A program made the translations under genes and the position numbers. The notes under the pieces are model-generated. The model was not told the origin of the DNA and did no database searches. It worked only from the letters and a program-made list of their open reading frames with translations. 64,000 nt of DNA from Sutcliffiella horikoshii (GTDB lineage: Bacteria; Bacillota; Bacilli; Bacillales; Bacillaceae_I), in contig NZ_JAIVKY010000009.1 of NCBI RefSeq assembly GCF_020524325.1, forward strand, positions 62,001 to 126,000, written 5' to 3'. Below, in pieces: positions 25,781 to 33,192 of the stretch. The number at the start of each line of letters is the position of its first letter. Position 1 is the stretch's first letter.

Positions 25781-26303
25781 GGTTATACCCCTCCTTCAGC
25801 ATTTGTTTCTTCAAGGCTTCCAACGCTCTGTGCAAAGTGGTCTTCACCTTACCTTCATTCCATCCCAGGATTTCTGCGGACTCCCGCACCGTCAAATCCT
25901 TTATTTTTCGTAAAATAATAACCTCTCGATAAGACCTTTTCAATTGTTGCAAGGCATGATACAAATACGCCTCAAATTCCCCTTGCTGCGCTACCTGTTC
26001 TGGTAAATGATCTGTTGTCGACAGCATGGCAGTAACTCCCAAAGAATCAGCCACAAAACGAAAAGGCTTCCTCTTCCGAAACTCATCAATTGTCGCATTC
26101 CGAGCAATCCTATACAGCCAATTCCTTTCACTTGTCTCCCCTTTATAACGATCTAATGCTTGATATGCCTTGATATACGTATCATGCGTTAAGTCCTTCG
26201 CCATCTCTGGATCGCCGGTCATCATCAGAACATAACGAAAAACCTCGTCACTATAACGCTCATACCAATCATTCAGCTTTCGAATTGACCATTCTCCCTC
26301 CAT
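25770..26303 (-). CDS. ECF RNA polymerase sigma factor, SigX-like
   Basis: 177 residues from the ATG at 26303, chosen for AGGTGA 6 nt upstream; a GTG at 26312 is in frame. Region 2 (FRYVLMMTGDPEMAKDLTHDTYIKAY and NWLYRIARNATIDEFRKRK) and region 4 (LKRSYREVIILRKIKDLTVRESAEILGWNEGKVKTTLHRAL) are complete. The EGKVKTTLHR recognition helix resembles B. subtilis SigX (ESKVKTTQHR). A TGTAAC-N16-CGTC promoter upstream suggests self-transcription. Likely regulon: cell-envelope modification. Confidence 0.85.
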   Translation of the reverse strand: MEGEWSIRKLNDWYERYSDEVFRYVLMMTGDPEMAKDLTHDTYIKAYQALDRYKGETSERNWLYRIARNATIDEFRKRKPFRFVADSLGVTAMLSTTDHLPEQVAQQGEFEAYLYHALQQLKRSYREVIILRKIKDLTVRESAEILGWNEGKVKTTLHRALEALKKQMLKEGYNHDA

Positions 26304-26351
26304 GTATTTCACCTATCTCTCTATAGCTATCGCAAATTTGCTTACTTTAAG

Positions 26352-26377
26352 GACGTGAGGATTGTTCATTGGTTACA
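26352..26377 (-). promoter_or_regulatory. ECF-type autoregulatory promoter (TGTAAC-N16-CGTC)
   Basis: On the minus strand a -35 TGTAAC (26377-26372) and -10 CGTC (26355-26352) are separated by 16 bp, about 50 bp before the sigma start. This matches the SigX-type consensus. Confidence 0.6.
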
Positions 26378-26391
26378 GTTTTTGAAAAAAA

Positions 26392-26442
26392 AGTTCCATC
26401 TGCTACTCTAGTTTACACTAGAAAGTAGATGGAACCTTTTTC
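26392..26442. terminator. Long imperfect hairpin with T-run
   Basis: GTTCCATCTgCTACT...AGTAGATGGAACC with an inner TAGT/ACTA stem, flanked by an A-run on the left and TTTTTC on the right. It lies upstream of the sigma promoter and may insulate it. Confidence 0.5.
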
Positions 26443-26465
26443 GTTTAAAGTTAATTAGCTTGTTA

Positions 26466-26565
26466 TAAAGACATCTTTTCTCTTATTTCCGCCTCACTCA
26501 CGTCTTCATACATCGAATGAAGACATCTCTCCTCTTATTTCCACCTCACTCACGTCTTCATACCA
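26466..26565. repeat. 52-bp-phased TGTCTTCAT hairpin array, cluster 3
   Basis: One full hairpin (CGTCTTCAT 26501-26509, 7-nt loop, ATGAAGACA 26517-26525). A right half-arm lies 52 bp before it and a left arm exactly 52 bp after it (26553-26561). Spacers repeat the text CTTATTTCC(G/A)CCTCACTCA. Confidence 0.7.
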
Positions 26566-26581
26566 GCCATTCAAACAACAA

Positions 26582-26618
26582 AAAACCGGAGACCCTCCCA
26601 AAAAGCAAGGTCTCCAGT
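26582..26618 (-). terminator. Terminator of the SDR gene
   Basis: Minus strand: GGAGACC, 13-nt loop, GGGTCTCC, then GGTTTTTTG, just after the SDR stop. Confidence 0.7.
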
Positions 26619-26635
26619 TTCTATATATTTTCCAC

Positions 26636-27418
26636 TTAAACCCTCAAATCCCATCGCTCTTGCTCCGTCTCTTTCAACTGCTTCTCCGTTTCTTCAGGAT
26701 AAACGGTACGGAACTTATGGTCATCAACTGGAATGATTTCCACCATCTTTTGAATCATATCTTCAGGATGGAACTCCTTTAGCTGCTCTTCCTGCTCGAT
26801 CATGTCTGCTTTTCTTGTAAAATGCTTTTCTTCATCAAACCACTTCCACTTTTCCTCAGCAGCACGTTTATTGAAGCCAGTTGCATATGGTCCTGGATTG
26901 ATGGTCGCCACTTTCACTCCGAACTCTTCCAGCTCTGATTTCATTGTCTGCGCGATACCTTCCAAAGCATGCTTGGTGGCTGTATAAGGACCCACATAAG
27001 GTGTCGCGGAAATACCCGCCATGGAACTCATGAAGACTATCTTTCCGCTTCCCCTTTTCACCAGTTTCCTTGCAGCAATCTGCGCAGTTTCAAGAGTCGA
27101 GAAAACATTTACTTCAAAAAGTGCGCGGAATCTTTCCATCGGCACTTCCCCAAGCGGCCCTCCCTCGTTGATTGCAGCATTTGCCACAAACACGTCAAAA
27201 TCGTATTTCTCTATTTGTTCCAAATCAATAGGGTTTGTAATATCAAGTTTAAAAACTTCCATCTCTAGCCCTCGGTCCTCGACTTCCCGCAAAAGGTCCG
27301 TTTTCTGGGATGTCAGTTCCGTTGTGGCGATCACTCTATGCCCCTTCTCGGCAAGTCCTAACGCAGCACCTCTTCCAAGCCCAGTACCCGCTCCTGTAAT
27401 GAATATAGTTTTAGCCAT
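26636..27418 (-). CDS. Short-chain dehydrogenase/reductase (SDR)
   Basis: 260 residues from the ATG at 27418, chosen because AGGAGGATTTCAA lies immediately upstream; a longer in-frame start at 27481 lacks a site. Classical SDR features: cofactor loop ITGAGTGLGRG, NAAINEGGP (NAG-like), catalytic Ser in FMSSMAG and YTATK (YxxxK). A C-terminal extension ends ETEQERWDLRV. NAD(P)H-dependent oxidation or reduction of an unknown small molecule is expected. It is monocistronic with its own terminator. Confidence 0.85.
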   Translation of the reverse strand: MAKTIFITGAGTGLGRGAALGLAEKGHRVIATTELTSQKTDLLREVEDRGLEMEVFKLDITNPIDLEQIEKYDFDVFVANAAINEGGPLGEVPMERFRALFEVNVFSTLETAQIAARKLVKRGSGKIVFMSSMAGISATPYVGPYTATKHALEGIAQTMKSELEEFGVKVATINPGPYATGFNKRAAEEKWKWFDEEKHFTRKADMIEQEEQLKEFHPEDMIQKMVEIIPVDDHKFRTVYPEETEKQLKETEQERWDLRV

Positions 27419-27524
27419 TTGAAATCCTCCTGTAAAATAGGTTATCGTTTTGTGTTCCCTGTAGGAGTAATGGCAAAACAAGGAGTTGCTATCACGGGCC
27501 AGTTAAGTCAAGCCAAATTTTTTA

Positions 27525-27905
27525 TTATCCCTTTTCCATCACCGCAAAATAATTCTCTTCTCCATCGGCAAAATTAAACACCTTACCAGAAGGCATATGG
27601 ACCATCTCGCCAACTGTTACATTTCCTTCAGTCAATTTTCCATATAACCCTTCCAGATCCTCCGTGAAAAACATCAAAGAAGGTGTACCCAAGTTCAGCT
27701 CCGGTGACATTTTGGCAACAAACTCTTTATTGTGGAGGATGATGCTTGTTTCCGATTGTTTTGTGGGTGCTATTTCAATCCATCTCATCCCTTCTCCATT
27801 GTCCTCTTCTGAAATTACATGGAACCCTACTTTATCCGTCCAAAACTTTACCGCTTCATCCTGGTTATTAACGTAAAGCATGATTTGACCGAGTTTATTG
27901 ATCAT
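27525..27905 (-). CDS. VOC (glyoxalase/dioxygenase-fold) family protein
   Basis: 126 residues, a single VOC unit pair: QIMLYVNNQDEAVKFWTDKVGF...RWIEIAP, then SLMFFTEDLEGLYGKLTEGNV...VFNFADGEENYFAVME. GAAGGAGGTAGGAAACG precedes the ATG. The family spans glyoxalase I, dioxygenases and antibiotic-binding proteins; this sequence does not choose among them. It stands alone. Confidence 0.8.
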   Translation of the reverse strand: MINKLGQIMLYVNNQDEAVKFWTDKVGFHVISEEDNGEGMRWIEIAPTKQSETSIILHNKEFVAKMSPELNLGTPSLMFFTEDLEGLYGKLTEGNVTVGEMVHMPSGKVFNFADGEENYFAVMEKG

Positions 27906-28009
27906 CGTTTCCTACCTCCTTCAAGGTTTATGTAGTAACAATTTCTAGTTACTTAGTAAAAATCCTTTAAGCTAATGGAACAAAAAGTCTTTTCATAATT
28001 CAAAAACTT

Positions 28010-28040
28010 ATGTAAACTAAATTTATTATTAAGTTGACTA
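28010..28040 (+). promoter_or_regulatory. Candidate BirA operator upstream of bioY
   Basis: ATGTAAAC, a 15-bp spacer and GTTGACTA resemble the Firmicute BirA site (TTGTTAAC-N14-16-GTTAACAA) in arm type and spacing, 18 bp before the bioY start. The arms are imperfect. Confidence 0.45.
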
Positions 28041-28057
28041 AAATGGAGGATTAACAG

Positions 28058-28627
28058 ATGACGGCAAAAAACGAAAGATTAAGATGGCTAATAATATGCG
28101 CTATGTTCGCCGCGATCACAGCGGTTCTCGCACAAATGGAAATCCCTTTACCGCTTGTGCCAATCAGCGGACAAACACTCGCGGTGGGACTTGCTGCAAC
28201 AATTCTTGGAAGTAGATACGGAGCAATGTCAATGGTGTGTTACGTCCTGCTGGGAGCTATTGGGTTACCCGTTTTTGCAGAAATGAAGGGCGGAGCTTCC
28301 GTACTCGTTGGCCATACAGGCGGTTACATATTCGGCTTTATTCTTGCCGCCTTTTTTACAGGCTACATTCTAGAGAAAACAGCATTCACATTAAAAATGG
28401 CCATGATTGCAAACACCGTTGGGATGATTATCACGCTTGTGGCAGGAATGATTCAGCTTAAGATTGTGTTGGACATGACTTGGGCAACTGCATTTAAAAT
28501 TGGTGTGTTCCCTTTCATCATTGTCGGTCTCATCAAAGCATTCTTAGCAAGCTGGATAGGAATCACAGTGAGAAGACGTTTAAAGCAAGCTAACTTACTG
28601 CAAGTCAAAGGGGATGTAGCTGCGTAA
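28058..28627 (+). CDS. bioY: BioY biotin transporter, ECF S-component
   Basis: 189 residues, about six membrane helices. Family hallmarks are present: AAITAVLAQMEIPLP, PISGQTLAVGLAATILGSRYGA, LLGAIGLPVFAEMKGG and LVGHTGGYIFGF. BioY captures biotin and works with the shared EcfA1A2T energising module, which is not in the window. AATGGAGGATTAACAG precedes the ATG. A BirA-like operator sits in the promoter region, as expected for a biotin-repressed gene. Confidence 0.93.
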   Translation: MTAKNERLRWLIICAMFAAITAVLAQMEIPLPLVPISGQTLAVGLAATILGSRYGAMSMVCYVLLGAIGLPVFAEMKGGASVLVGHTGGYIFGFILAAFFTGYILEKTAFTLKMAMIANTVGMIITLVAGMIQLKIVLDMTWATAFKIGVFPFIIVGLIKAFLASWIGITVRRRLKQANLLQVKGDVAA

Positions 28628-28646
28628 TACTCTGGTGTATAATAAA

Positions 28647-28676
28647 AAAGAGAGTAGTGCGCCAACACCACTCTCA
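28647..28676 (-). terminator. Terminator for the minus-strand PadR/HAAS operon
   Basis: Minus strand: GAGAGTgGTG, short loop, CACtACTCTC, then TTTTTTATT. It lies about 90 bp past the HAAS gene stop. Confidence 0.6.
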
Positions 28677-28698
28677 ACGATTTATCTTAGTATGAAAG

Positions 28699-28739
28699 CC
28701 ACCTTTTTCTTTTACCGAAGCAGAAGGTGGTTTTCTTTT
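28699..28739 (+). terminator. Terminator of bioY
   Basis: CCACCTT pairs with AAGGTGG over an 18-nt loop, followed by TTTTCTTTT. Confidence 0.6.
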
Positions 28740-28764
28740 GCCCACATTCCTTGCGATATCACTA

Positions 28765-29424
28765 TCACGCCACCATCTTTCTTCGATCGGTTCCTGTAAA
28801 TAAAAGTCCTAACCATAAACCAATTCCCACTAAGAAAAAAATCATGAAAGAACTGATCGCAATATACACCTCACCAGTCGCAAACCCTGTTGTAAAAGCA
28901 ACAAATAGACTAAATGCGACCAACCCGATCGCCACTGCATATAAAATGGCCCGAACCCTATTCATCGCATACTTCCTACTCGTCTCTCTCGTTAACCCGC
29001 TAAACGTAATAATAGCAACTCCAAACACGACGAAAATTGCAGTCCCTGTCACAGCTTCCATTTCCATATCCATAAAATACAACATGGTTGATGTTAATAC
29101 ACCGAACAGAATAAGCAATATGCCAGTAATCAAGCCAGCCGCAGAAATTCGCGCTGTCATGGAAGAGTACACCGCTTGCTTCGCTTTGTTCTGCCCAACT
29201 TCCCGCATATCATCTACCAGCCCGCTAAGATCTCCCATGGAACTCACTGCTTCTTTGAATGCAGCAGTCTCATCCATCCCGTCCTTCTTGTAGTCCGCGA
29301 TTTTCTCTTTTAGATTAGTAGTTAGCTCTTCTTTAAGATCAAATAATTGCTGACTTTCCCCAACGCCTGAGAAAAGGCCATCCACATACGCCTGAACTTT
29401 TTTGTCCACATCACTTCTCTTCAT
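28765..29424 (-). CDS. HAAS/permease-prefix domain membrane protein, second PadR partner
   Basis: 219 residues. An N-terminal helical prefix (VDKKVQAYVDGLFSGVGESQQLFDLKEELTTNLKEKI, about 4-40, then DETAAFKEAVSSMGDLSGLVDDM) is followed by four membrane helices. The start overlaps the upstream padR by 14 bp after AGAGGAGGGAATCGAGA. Same two-gene arrangement as 14412-15741, but shorter and clearly diverged. Function unknown; a PadR-linked membrane regulator is the family expectation. Confidence 0.8.
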   Translation of the reverse strand: MKRSDVDKKVQAYVDGLFSGVGESQQLFDLKEELTTNLKEKIADYKKDGMDETAAFKEAVSSMGDLSGLVDDMREVGQNKAKQAVYSSMTARISAAGLITGILLILFGVLTSTMLYFMDMEMEAVTGTAIFVVFGVAIITFSGLTRETSRKYAMNRVRAILYAVAIGLVAFSLFVAFTTGFATGEVYIAISSFMIFFLVGIGLWLGLLFTGTDRRKMVA

Positions 29425-29764
29425 TCTCGATTCCTCCCTCTATCAAGTAATTAAGTATCTCTTTAGCAAACTTCCATTCTTTCTTATATTGCTCGTAGCG
29501 TGCCGTACCGTCTTCTGTTATCCGGTAGTATTTGCGGCGACCACCCTGGGTTTCGTCTCCCCAATAAGAAGCAATATACCCTTCCTTCTCTAAACGCCGA
29601 AAAGCAGTATAAAGCGTGGCCTCTTTCAGCTCATACTGATTTTTACTTAGCTCAATAATGGTCTTGTAAATCTGATACCCATAACTGTCCCCTTGCCGAA
29701 GCACATTCAGAATAATCGTATCCGTGTGACCTCGTATTATATCAGTCGATATTTTGGTTTCCAC
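29411..29764 (-). CDS. PadR-family transcriptional regulator
   Basis: 117 residues from a GTG start with AGGAGGTGAGAAAAT before it. Winged-helix features: DTIILNVLRQGDSYGYQIYKTIIELSK, EATLYTAFRRLEKEGYIASYWG and GGRRKYYRITEDGTARY. It heads the operon with the HAAS membrane protein. An ATTACT-N11-AGTAAT inverted repeat lies 34-56 bp upstream. Confidence 0.9.
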   Translation of the reverse strand: METKISTDIIRGHTDTIILNVLRQGDSYGYQIYKTIIELSKNQYELKEATLYTAFRRLEKEGYIASYWGDETQGGRRKYYRITEDGTARYEQYKKEWKFAKEILNYLIEGGIENEEK

Positions 29765-29797
29765 ATTTTCTCACCTCCTGGTTATAATTTACAACAT

Positions 29798-29820
29798 ATT
29801 ACTGTGTGTGTCAAAGTAAT
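29798..29820. promoter_or_regulatory. Candidate PadR operator
   Basis: ATTACT and AGTAAT arms with an 11-bp spacer, the same arm spacing as the ATACT-N11-AGTAT sites at the other padR. Confidence 0.45.
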
Positions 29821-29931
29821 TTTTACACCGAAGTACTTTGAGATTAAAATACCATAAATTACTAATTCTATAAAGAAACTTTTCCCACTCCTTTTCGTAC
29901 TAATTAGTAGACGATTAAAGGAGGAAAAGCA

Positions 29932-30726
29932 ATGTCCCTATTTTCAAAGCTAATAACAAGTGTCGGGATTGGTTCGGCAAAAGTGGATACGAAGCTAAAA
30001 AAGAACTATTTTATGCAAGGAGAAGTGTTGGATGGAGTTGTGGATATTTTGGGTGGAAACTCCAATCAAAAAATTGATGCCATTCATTTAAAACTGATGA
30101 CGCTTTACGGTCATGAAGGAAGCAGCCGCCTCACTAACACCGTCATACATACCCACAAACTAAATGATTCGTTTACCATTCATGCAGGCGAACGAAAGGA
30201 AATCCCGTTCTCGTTCCGAATTCCTTTAGATACACCTATAACCATGCAGGATCCTGAAACCGGCAAGAACATCCCGCCCGTTTGGATCGCAACAGAAGCG
30301 GATGTCAAGAATGCTGTGGATCCAAGAGATAAGGACTACATCACCATTGAACCTACCAAGGTGCACGATCAAATCCTCGACGCCTTGAGAGTCCTAGGAT
30401 TAAAGTTCCGTCAGATGGAAAGCCAGAAGCTTCCCTTCAATTTTAAATCTGAAAAAGTATTCGGCCAACAATACGAATTCGTACCTACATTCGGAAAATA
30501 TTTTAAGAGATTAGAAGAAATTGAAGTCTATATTTTTCAAGGAGATGTGGAAACAACGGTCCTTTTTGATGTGGATAAACTGCGGAGAAACCCACTCTCC
30601 TCGGTTGTGGATAAGTTGAATCTAGATAAAAACAGAGGCAGCGTGACATTTAAGAATGAGCAAATCTTAAATGATAGAAGATCTGTGAGTGATGAGTTTG
30701 AGAAGATAATTGATAGAGTGTTGTAG
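29932..30726 (+). CDS. spo0M: Sporulation-control protein Spo0M
   Basis: 264 residues, the expected length. The start MSLFSKLITSVGIGSAKVDTKL and the arrestin-like strands (YFMQGEVLDGVVDILGGN, ITMQDPETGKNIPPVWI) are typical of Spo0M. The protein is cytosolic or septum-associated and influences early sporulation. AAAGGAGGAAAAGCA precedes the ATG and a terminator follows, so it is transcribed alone. Confidence 0.92.
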   Translation: MSLFSKLITSVGIGSAKVDTKLKKNYFMQGEVLDGVVDILGGNSNQKIDAIHLKLMTLYGHEGSSRLTNTVIHTHKLNDSFTIHAGERKEIPFSFRIPLDTPITMQDPETGKNIPPVWIATEADVKNAVDPRDKDYITIEPTKVHDQILDALRVLGLKFRQMESQKLPFNFKSEKVFGQQYEFVPTFGKYFKRLEEIEVYIFQGDVETTVLFDVDKLRRNPLSSVVDKLNLDKNRGSVTFKNEQILNDRRSVSDEFEKIIDRVL

Positions 30727-30734
30727 GGTAGAAG

Positions 30735-30769
30735 AAGAGCCAATCCTTAAATCGGGTTGGCTCTTTTAA
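30735..30769 (+). terminator. Terminator of spo0M
   Basis: AAGAGCCAA and TTGGCTCTT form a 9-bp stem followed by TTAATTT. Confidence 0.7.
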
Positions 30770-30800
30770 TTTGGTTCGCGATGAAACTTTTTATTTTTTT

Positions 30801-30829
30801 CCAAACCCAAACAGTGTATGCATCGTCTA
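30801..30829 (+). promoter_or_regulatory. Candidate ECF promoter of the sigma-PadR-SEDS operon
   Basis: A -35-like CCAAACC and a -10 CGTCTA with 16-bp spacing lie about 25 bp before the sigma start. The arrangement suggests autoregulation, but the -35 lacks the usual TGAAAC. Confidence 0.4.
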
Positions 30830-30854
30830 AAATGGTGAAAGGAGGGATGTCTAC

Positions 30855-31403
30855 ATGAACGAACTAGAACATGTAGTTGTTTCTAAGGAAAATGTGATAG
30901 AAAAGGAACAACTTATCCAAGAGCTAATGAATGAGAACGGGGATGCGGTTCTCCATCTTGTTTTTACATATGTAAAGAACCAGACGATAGCGGAGGATTT
31001 AACACAAGAGATTTTTATTAAGTGCTATGAGAAGCTAGAGCAGTTCAATCACCAGTCCTCCATAAAGACTTGGCTCTATCGGATCGCCAGCAACCATTGC
31101 AAGGATTATCTAAAGAGCTGGCATTATCGAAAGCTACTACTCAATGAAAAAATATTGAACTATTTACCGTCCAAAACAAAAGATGTCGACCTTGAAGTAA
31201 TAGCTAAAAGTGAAGAAGCCAGCCTTACCAATGCAGTAATGGAATTGCCTATACAATACCGTGAAGTGGTAATCCTGCATTACTATGAGGAACTCCATTT
31301 ATCTGAAATCAGCGATATTACTTCCGTAAACATCAATACCTTAAAAACCAGACTTAAACGGGCAAGGGAAATGTTAAAAGAACACTTGATAGAGGAGGTT
31401 TAA
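30855..31403 (+). CDS. ECF RNA polymerase sigma factor, first gene of a three-gene operon
   Basis: 182 residues after AAAGGAGGGATGTCTAC. Region 2: VLHLVFTYVKNQTIAEDLTQEIFIKCYEKL and IKTWLYRIASNHCKDYLKSW. Region 4: MELPIQYREVVILHYYEELHLSEISDI followed by NTLKTRLKRAREML. The next gene starts 3 bp after its stop, and the third overlaps the second. No ordinary single-pass anti-sigma follows; a PadR-like protein occupies that slot. The SEDS gene in the operon points to control of peptidoglycan or envelope synthesis. Confidence 0.88.
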   Translation: MNELEHVVVSKENVIEKEQLIQELMNENGDAVLHLVFTYVKNQTIAEDLTQEIFIKCYEKLEQFNHQSSIKTWLYRIASNHCKDYLKSWHYRKLLLNEKILNYLPSKTKDVDLEVIAKSEEASLTNAVMELPIQYREVVILHYYEELHLSEISDITSVNINTLKTRLKRAREMLKEHLIEEV

Positions 31404-31406
31404 AGA

Positions 31407-31841
31407 ATGAATGACCCATTTCTAAATTTTAAAAAGTCTATGAAAAAGAATGTTTTCAAGGATCTCTCTTTTACGGAAGAAAGAAAAGCTAGAGTGAACG
31501 AAGTGATACAGTCAAGGCATTCATCCTCTACTCTTCAATCATTTAAGGAAGAAACCGTCCTTTCCATTTTGCAATCTCTACAACTAGAGGCAAAACATGG
31601 CTTTGAAATCTCCACACGACTTTTTCAAAAAAAAGAACATAGCTTTTTGCACAATGAAGGACAGCTTTATACACTTTTACATTTGCTGGAAAAAAAAGAG
31701 ATTCTGAGTCATAAGTGGGATGAGGAAAAGAAATATTATTCATTAACCGCAAAAGGTAAAAAGTACTTAAAAGCTGCCCAAAAAGGTTATTCCAAACAAC
31801 CGCTTTTATTAAAAGAACTTCTAGAGGAGGCCTCCTTATGA
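31407..31841 (+). CDS. PadR-like winged-helix protein with anti-sigma-like N-terminus
   Basis: 144 residues. The C-terminal ~95 residues form a PadR winged helix (ETVLSILQSLQLEAKHGFEISTRLF, GQLYTLLHLLEKKEILSHKW and KKYYSLTAKGKKYL). The first 45 residues (FKKSMKKNVFKDLSFTEERKARV) look like the cytosolic start of Bacillus membrane anti-sigma factors. It has no membrane helix. It sits between the ECF sigma gene (3-bp gap) and the SEDS gene (4-bp ATGA overlap). It may bind DNA, sequester the sigma, or both; the anti-sigma idea is inference. Confidence 0.7.
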   Translation: MNDPFLNFKKSMKKNVFKDLSFTEERKARVNEVIQSRHSSSTLQSFKEETVLSILQSLQLEAKHGFEISTRLFQKKEHSFLHNEGQLYTLLHLLEKKEILSHKWDEEKKYYSLTAKGKKYLKAAQKGYSKQPLLLKELLEEASL

Positions 31842-33136
31842 GCTCCCCCATGTTTAATGAATTTTTAGCAAAAGTAATTTCTAAAGTAAAGTCCAAAGAA
31901 GCTCACAAAATGATTGAGAAAGAGCTCCATCATCACCTTCTAGAATTAAGTCAATCATTCCAGAATCGTGAGGATTCCAAAGAAAAAGCAGAGGAAAAGG
32001 CCGTTCAAGAAATGGGGAATCCTTATTCAATCGGGGAGAGATTAAATAAGCTTCATAAACCTAGAATGGACTGGACGCTCATCACCATATTTATTATGAT
32101 AGGTGCGATCAGCTTTCTCCCCTTAATCGGGAATGCACCTGGCTCGTTATTTTTGGAACAGCAGGCAATTTGGTACAGCCTGGGAACAATCATCCTGATC
32201 TCTTTTCTATTCTTTGATTATAGAAAACTGAAAAATTGGTGGTTCCTTTTTTATAGCAGTGGCTTGCTTGTGCTACTATACCTTCCTGTATTCGGCCTTT
32301 CAGCAGGCGGAGTCAAGAGATGGATCTCATTTGGCGGGTTTACGGTAGATGCTGCCTCCATTTCTATGCTTTTGTTTTTCCTTGCTTGGTCTGGTATTCT
32401 CACTAAACCTGACATGTTTAACGGTTGGAAACAAATAATGATGTTTGGTCTTTTCTGGATACCTTTCATTCTTTATATGATGCTTCCTTCCTTTACTTCT
32501 AGTATTTTTTATTTTTTATGTGTATTAATGATGTTCACTTTTTCTCATTTACCGAAAAAGAGCAAGGTCATCATAATCACAGCAAAACTGACCACGTGTC
32601 TACTGTTTATTGTGCCAATCTTAATCAGCTCTCGTGGCAGTCTTTTAAGTGAAAGATTGTTTTCTTTTCTTTCCCCTGAAGAATATTATGATGGATCGGG
32701 TTATATGTACATGTTAATCAAGGGACTCCTTGCTGAAGCAGGCTGGTTCGGAAATGGTCTAAATGGGGATAATGCCATCCAATCCCTACCAGACGCTCAT
32801 ACAGAATTCGCTTTCCCCTATCTTGTATACTCACTCGGCTGGGCATTCGGCATATTTCTTTGTATATTGTTAATAGTATTTATATGGAAAATTTCACAAA
32901 ATGCAAGCAAGACGAAGGACTCTTATGGAAGGATTTTAGTAGTTGGAGGAGCTACCTTAATCGCGGTTCCTGCTATATGGAATATTCTTATGGGATTAGG
33001 TTTTGCACCAATAATAGGTGTATCTTTACCATTCATCAGTTATGGGGGAACCACACTGATTATTTATTCCGCGGTTTTAGGGATTATTTTAAGTGTTTAC
33101 AGGCGGAAAGATATCATCGAGCCAAGTGAAATTTAA
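31838..33136 (+). CDS. FtsW/RodA/SpoVE (SEDS) protein fused to an N-terminal HAAS-like domain
   Basis: 432 residues. Residues 1-75 form a cytosolic helical prefix like HAAS domains (MIEKELHHHLLELSQSF, then EKAVQEMGNPYSIGERLNKLH). About ten membrane helices follow, with SEDS hallmarks AGGVKRWISFGGFTVDAASIS, PDAHTEFAFPYLVYSLGWAFG and GVSLPFISYGGTTLI. SEDS proteins polymerise peptidoglycan from lipid II. The usual HTDFxF motif reads HTEFAF, replacing Asp by Glu at a site important in RodA and FtsW, so activity is uncertain. Its place behind a sigma and a PadR-like gene suggests a stress-induced wall enzyme or a sensor. Confidence 0.82.
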   Translation: MSSPMFNEFLAKVISKVKSKEAHKMIEKELHHHLLELSQSFQNREDSKEKAEEKAVQEMGNPYSIGERLNKLHKPRMDWTLITIFIMIGAISFLPLIGNAPGSLFLEQQAIWYSLGTIILISFLFFDYRKLKNWWFLFYSSGLLVLLYLPVFGLSAGGVKRWISFGGFTVDAASISMLLFFLAWSGILTKPDMFNGWKQIMMFGLFWIPFILYMMLPSFTSSIFYFLCVLMMFTFSHLPKKSKVIIITAKLTTCLLFIVPILISSRGSLLSERLFSFLSPEEYYDGSGYMYMLIKGLLAEAGWFGNGLNGDNAIQSLPDAHTEFAFPYLVYSLGWAFGIFLCILLIVFIWKISQNASKTKDSYGRILVVGGATLIAVPAIWNILMGLGFAPIIGVSLPFISYGGTTLIIYSAVLGIILSVYRRKDIIEPSEI

Positions 33137-33149
33137 CTTTATAAGGAAA

Positions 33150-33192
33150 GGGAGATTTCTTCTGTATGCCAGTAGAAACCTCCCTCTTTTTT
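33150..33192 (+). terminator. Terminator of the sigma-PadR-SEDS operon
   Basis: GGGAGaTTTCT pairs with AGAAAcCTCCC, followed by TCTTTTTT; it touches the end of the convergent YhgE-like gene. Confidence 0.65.
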
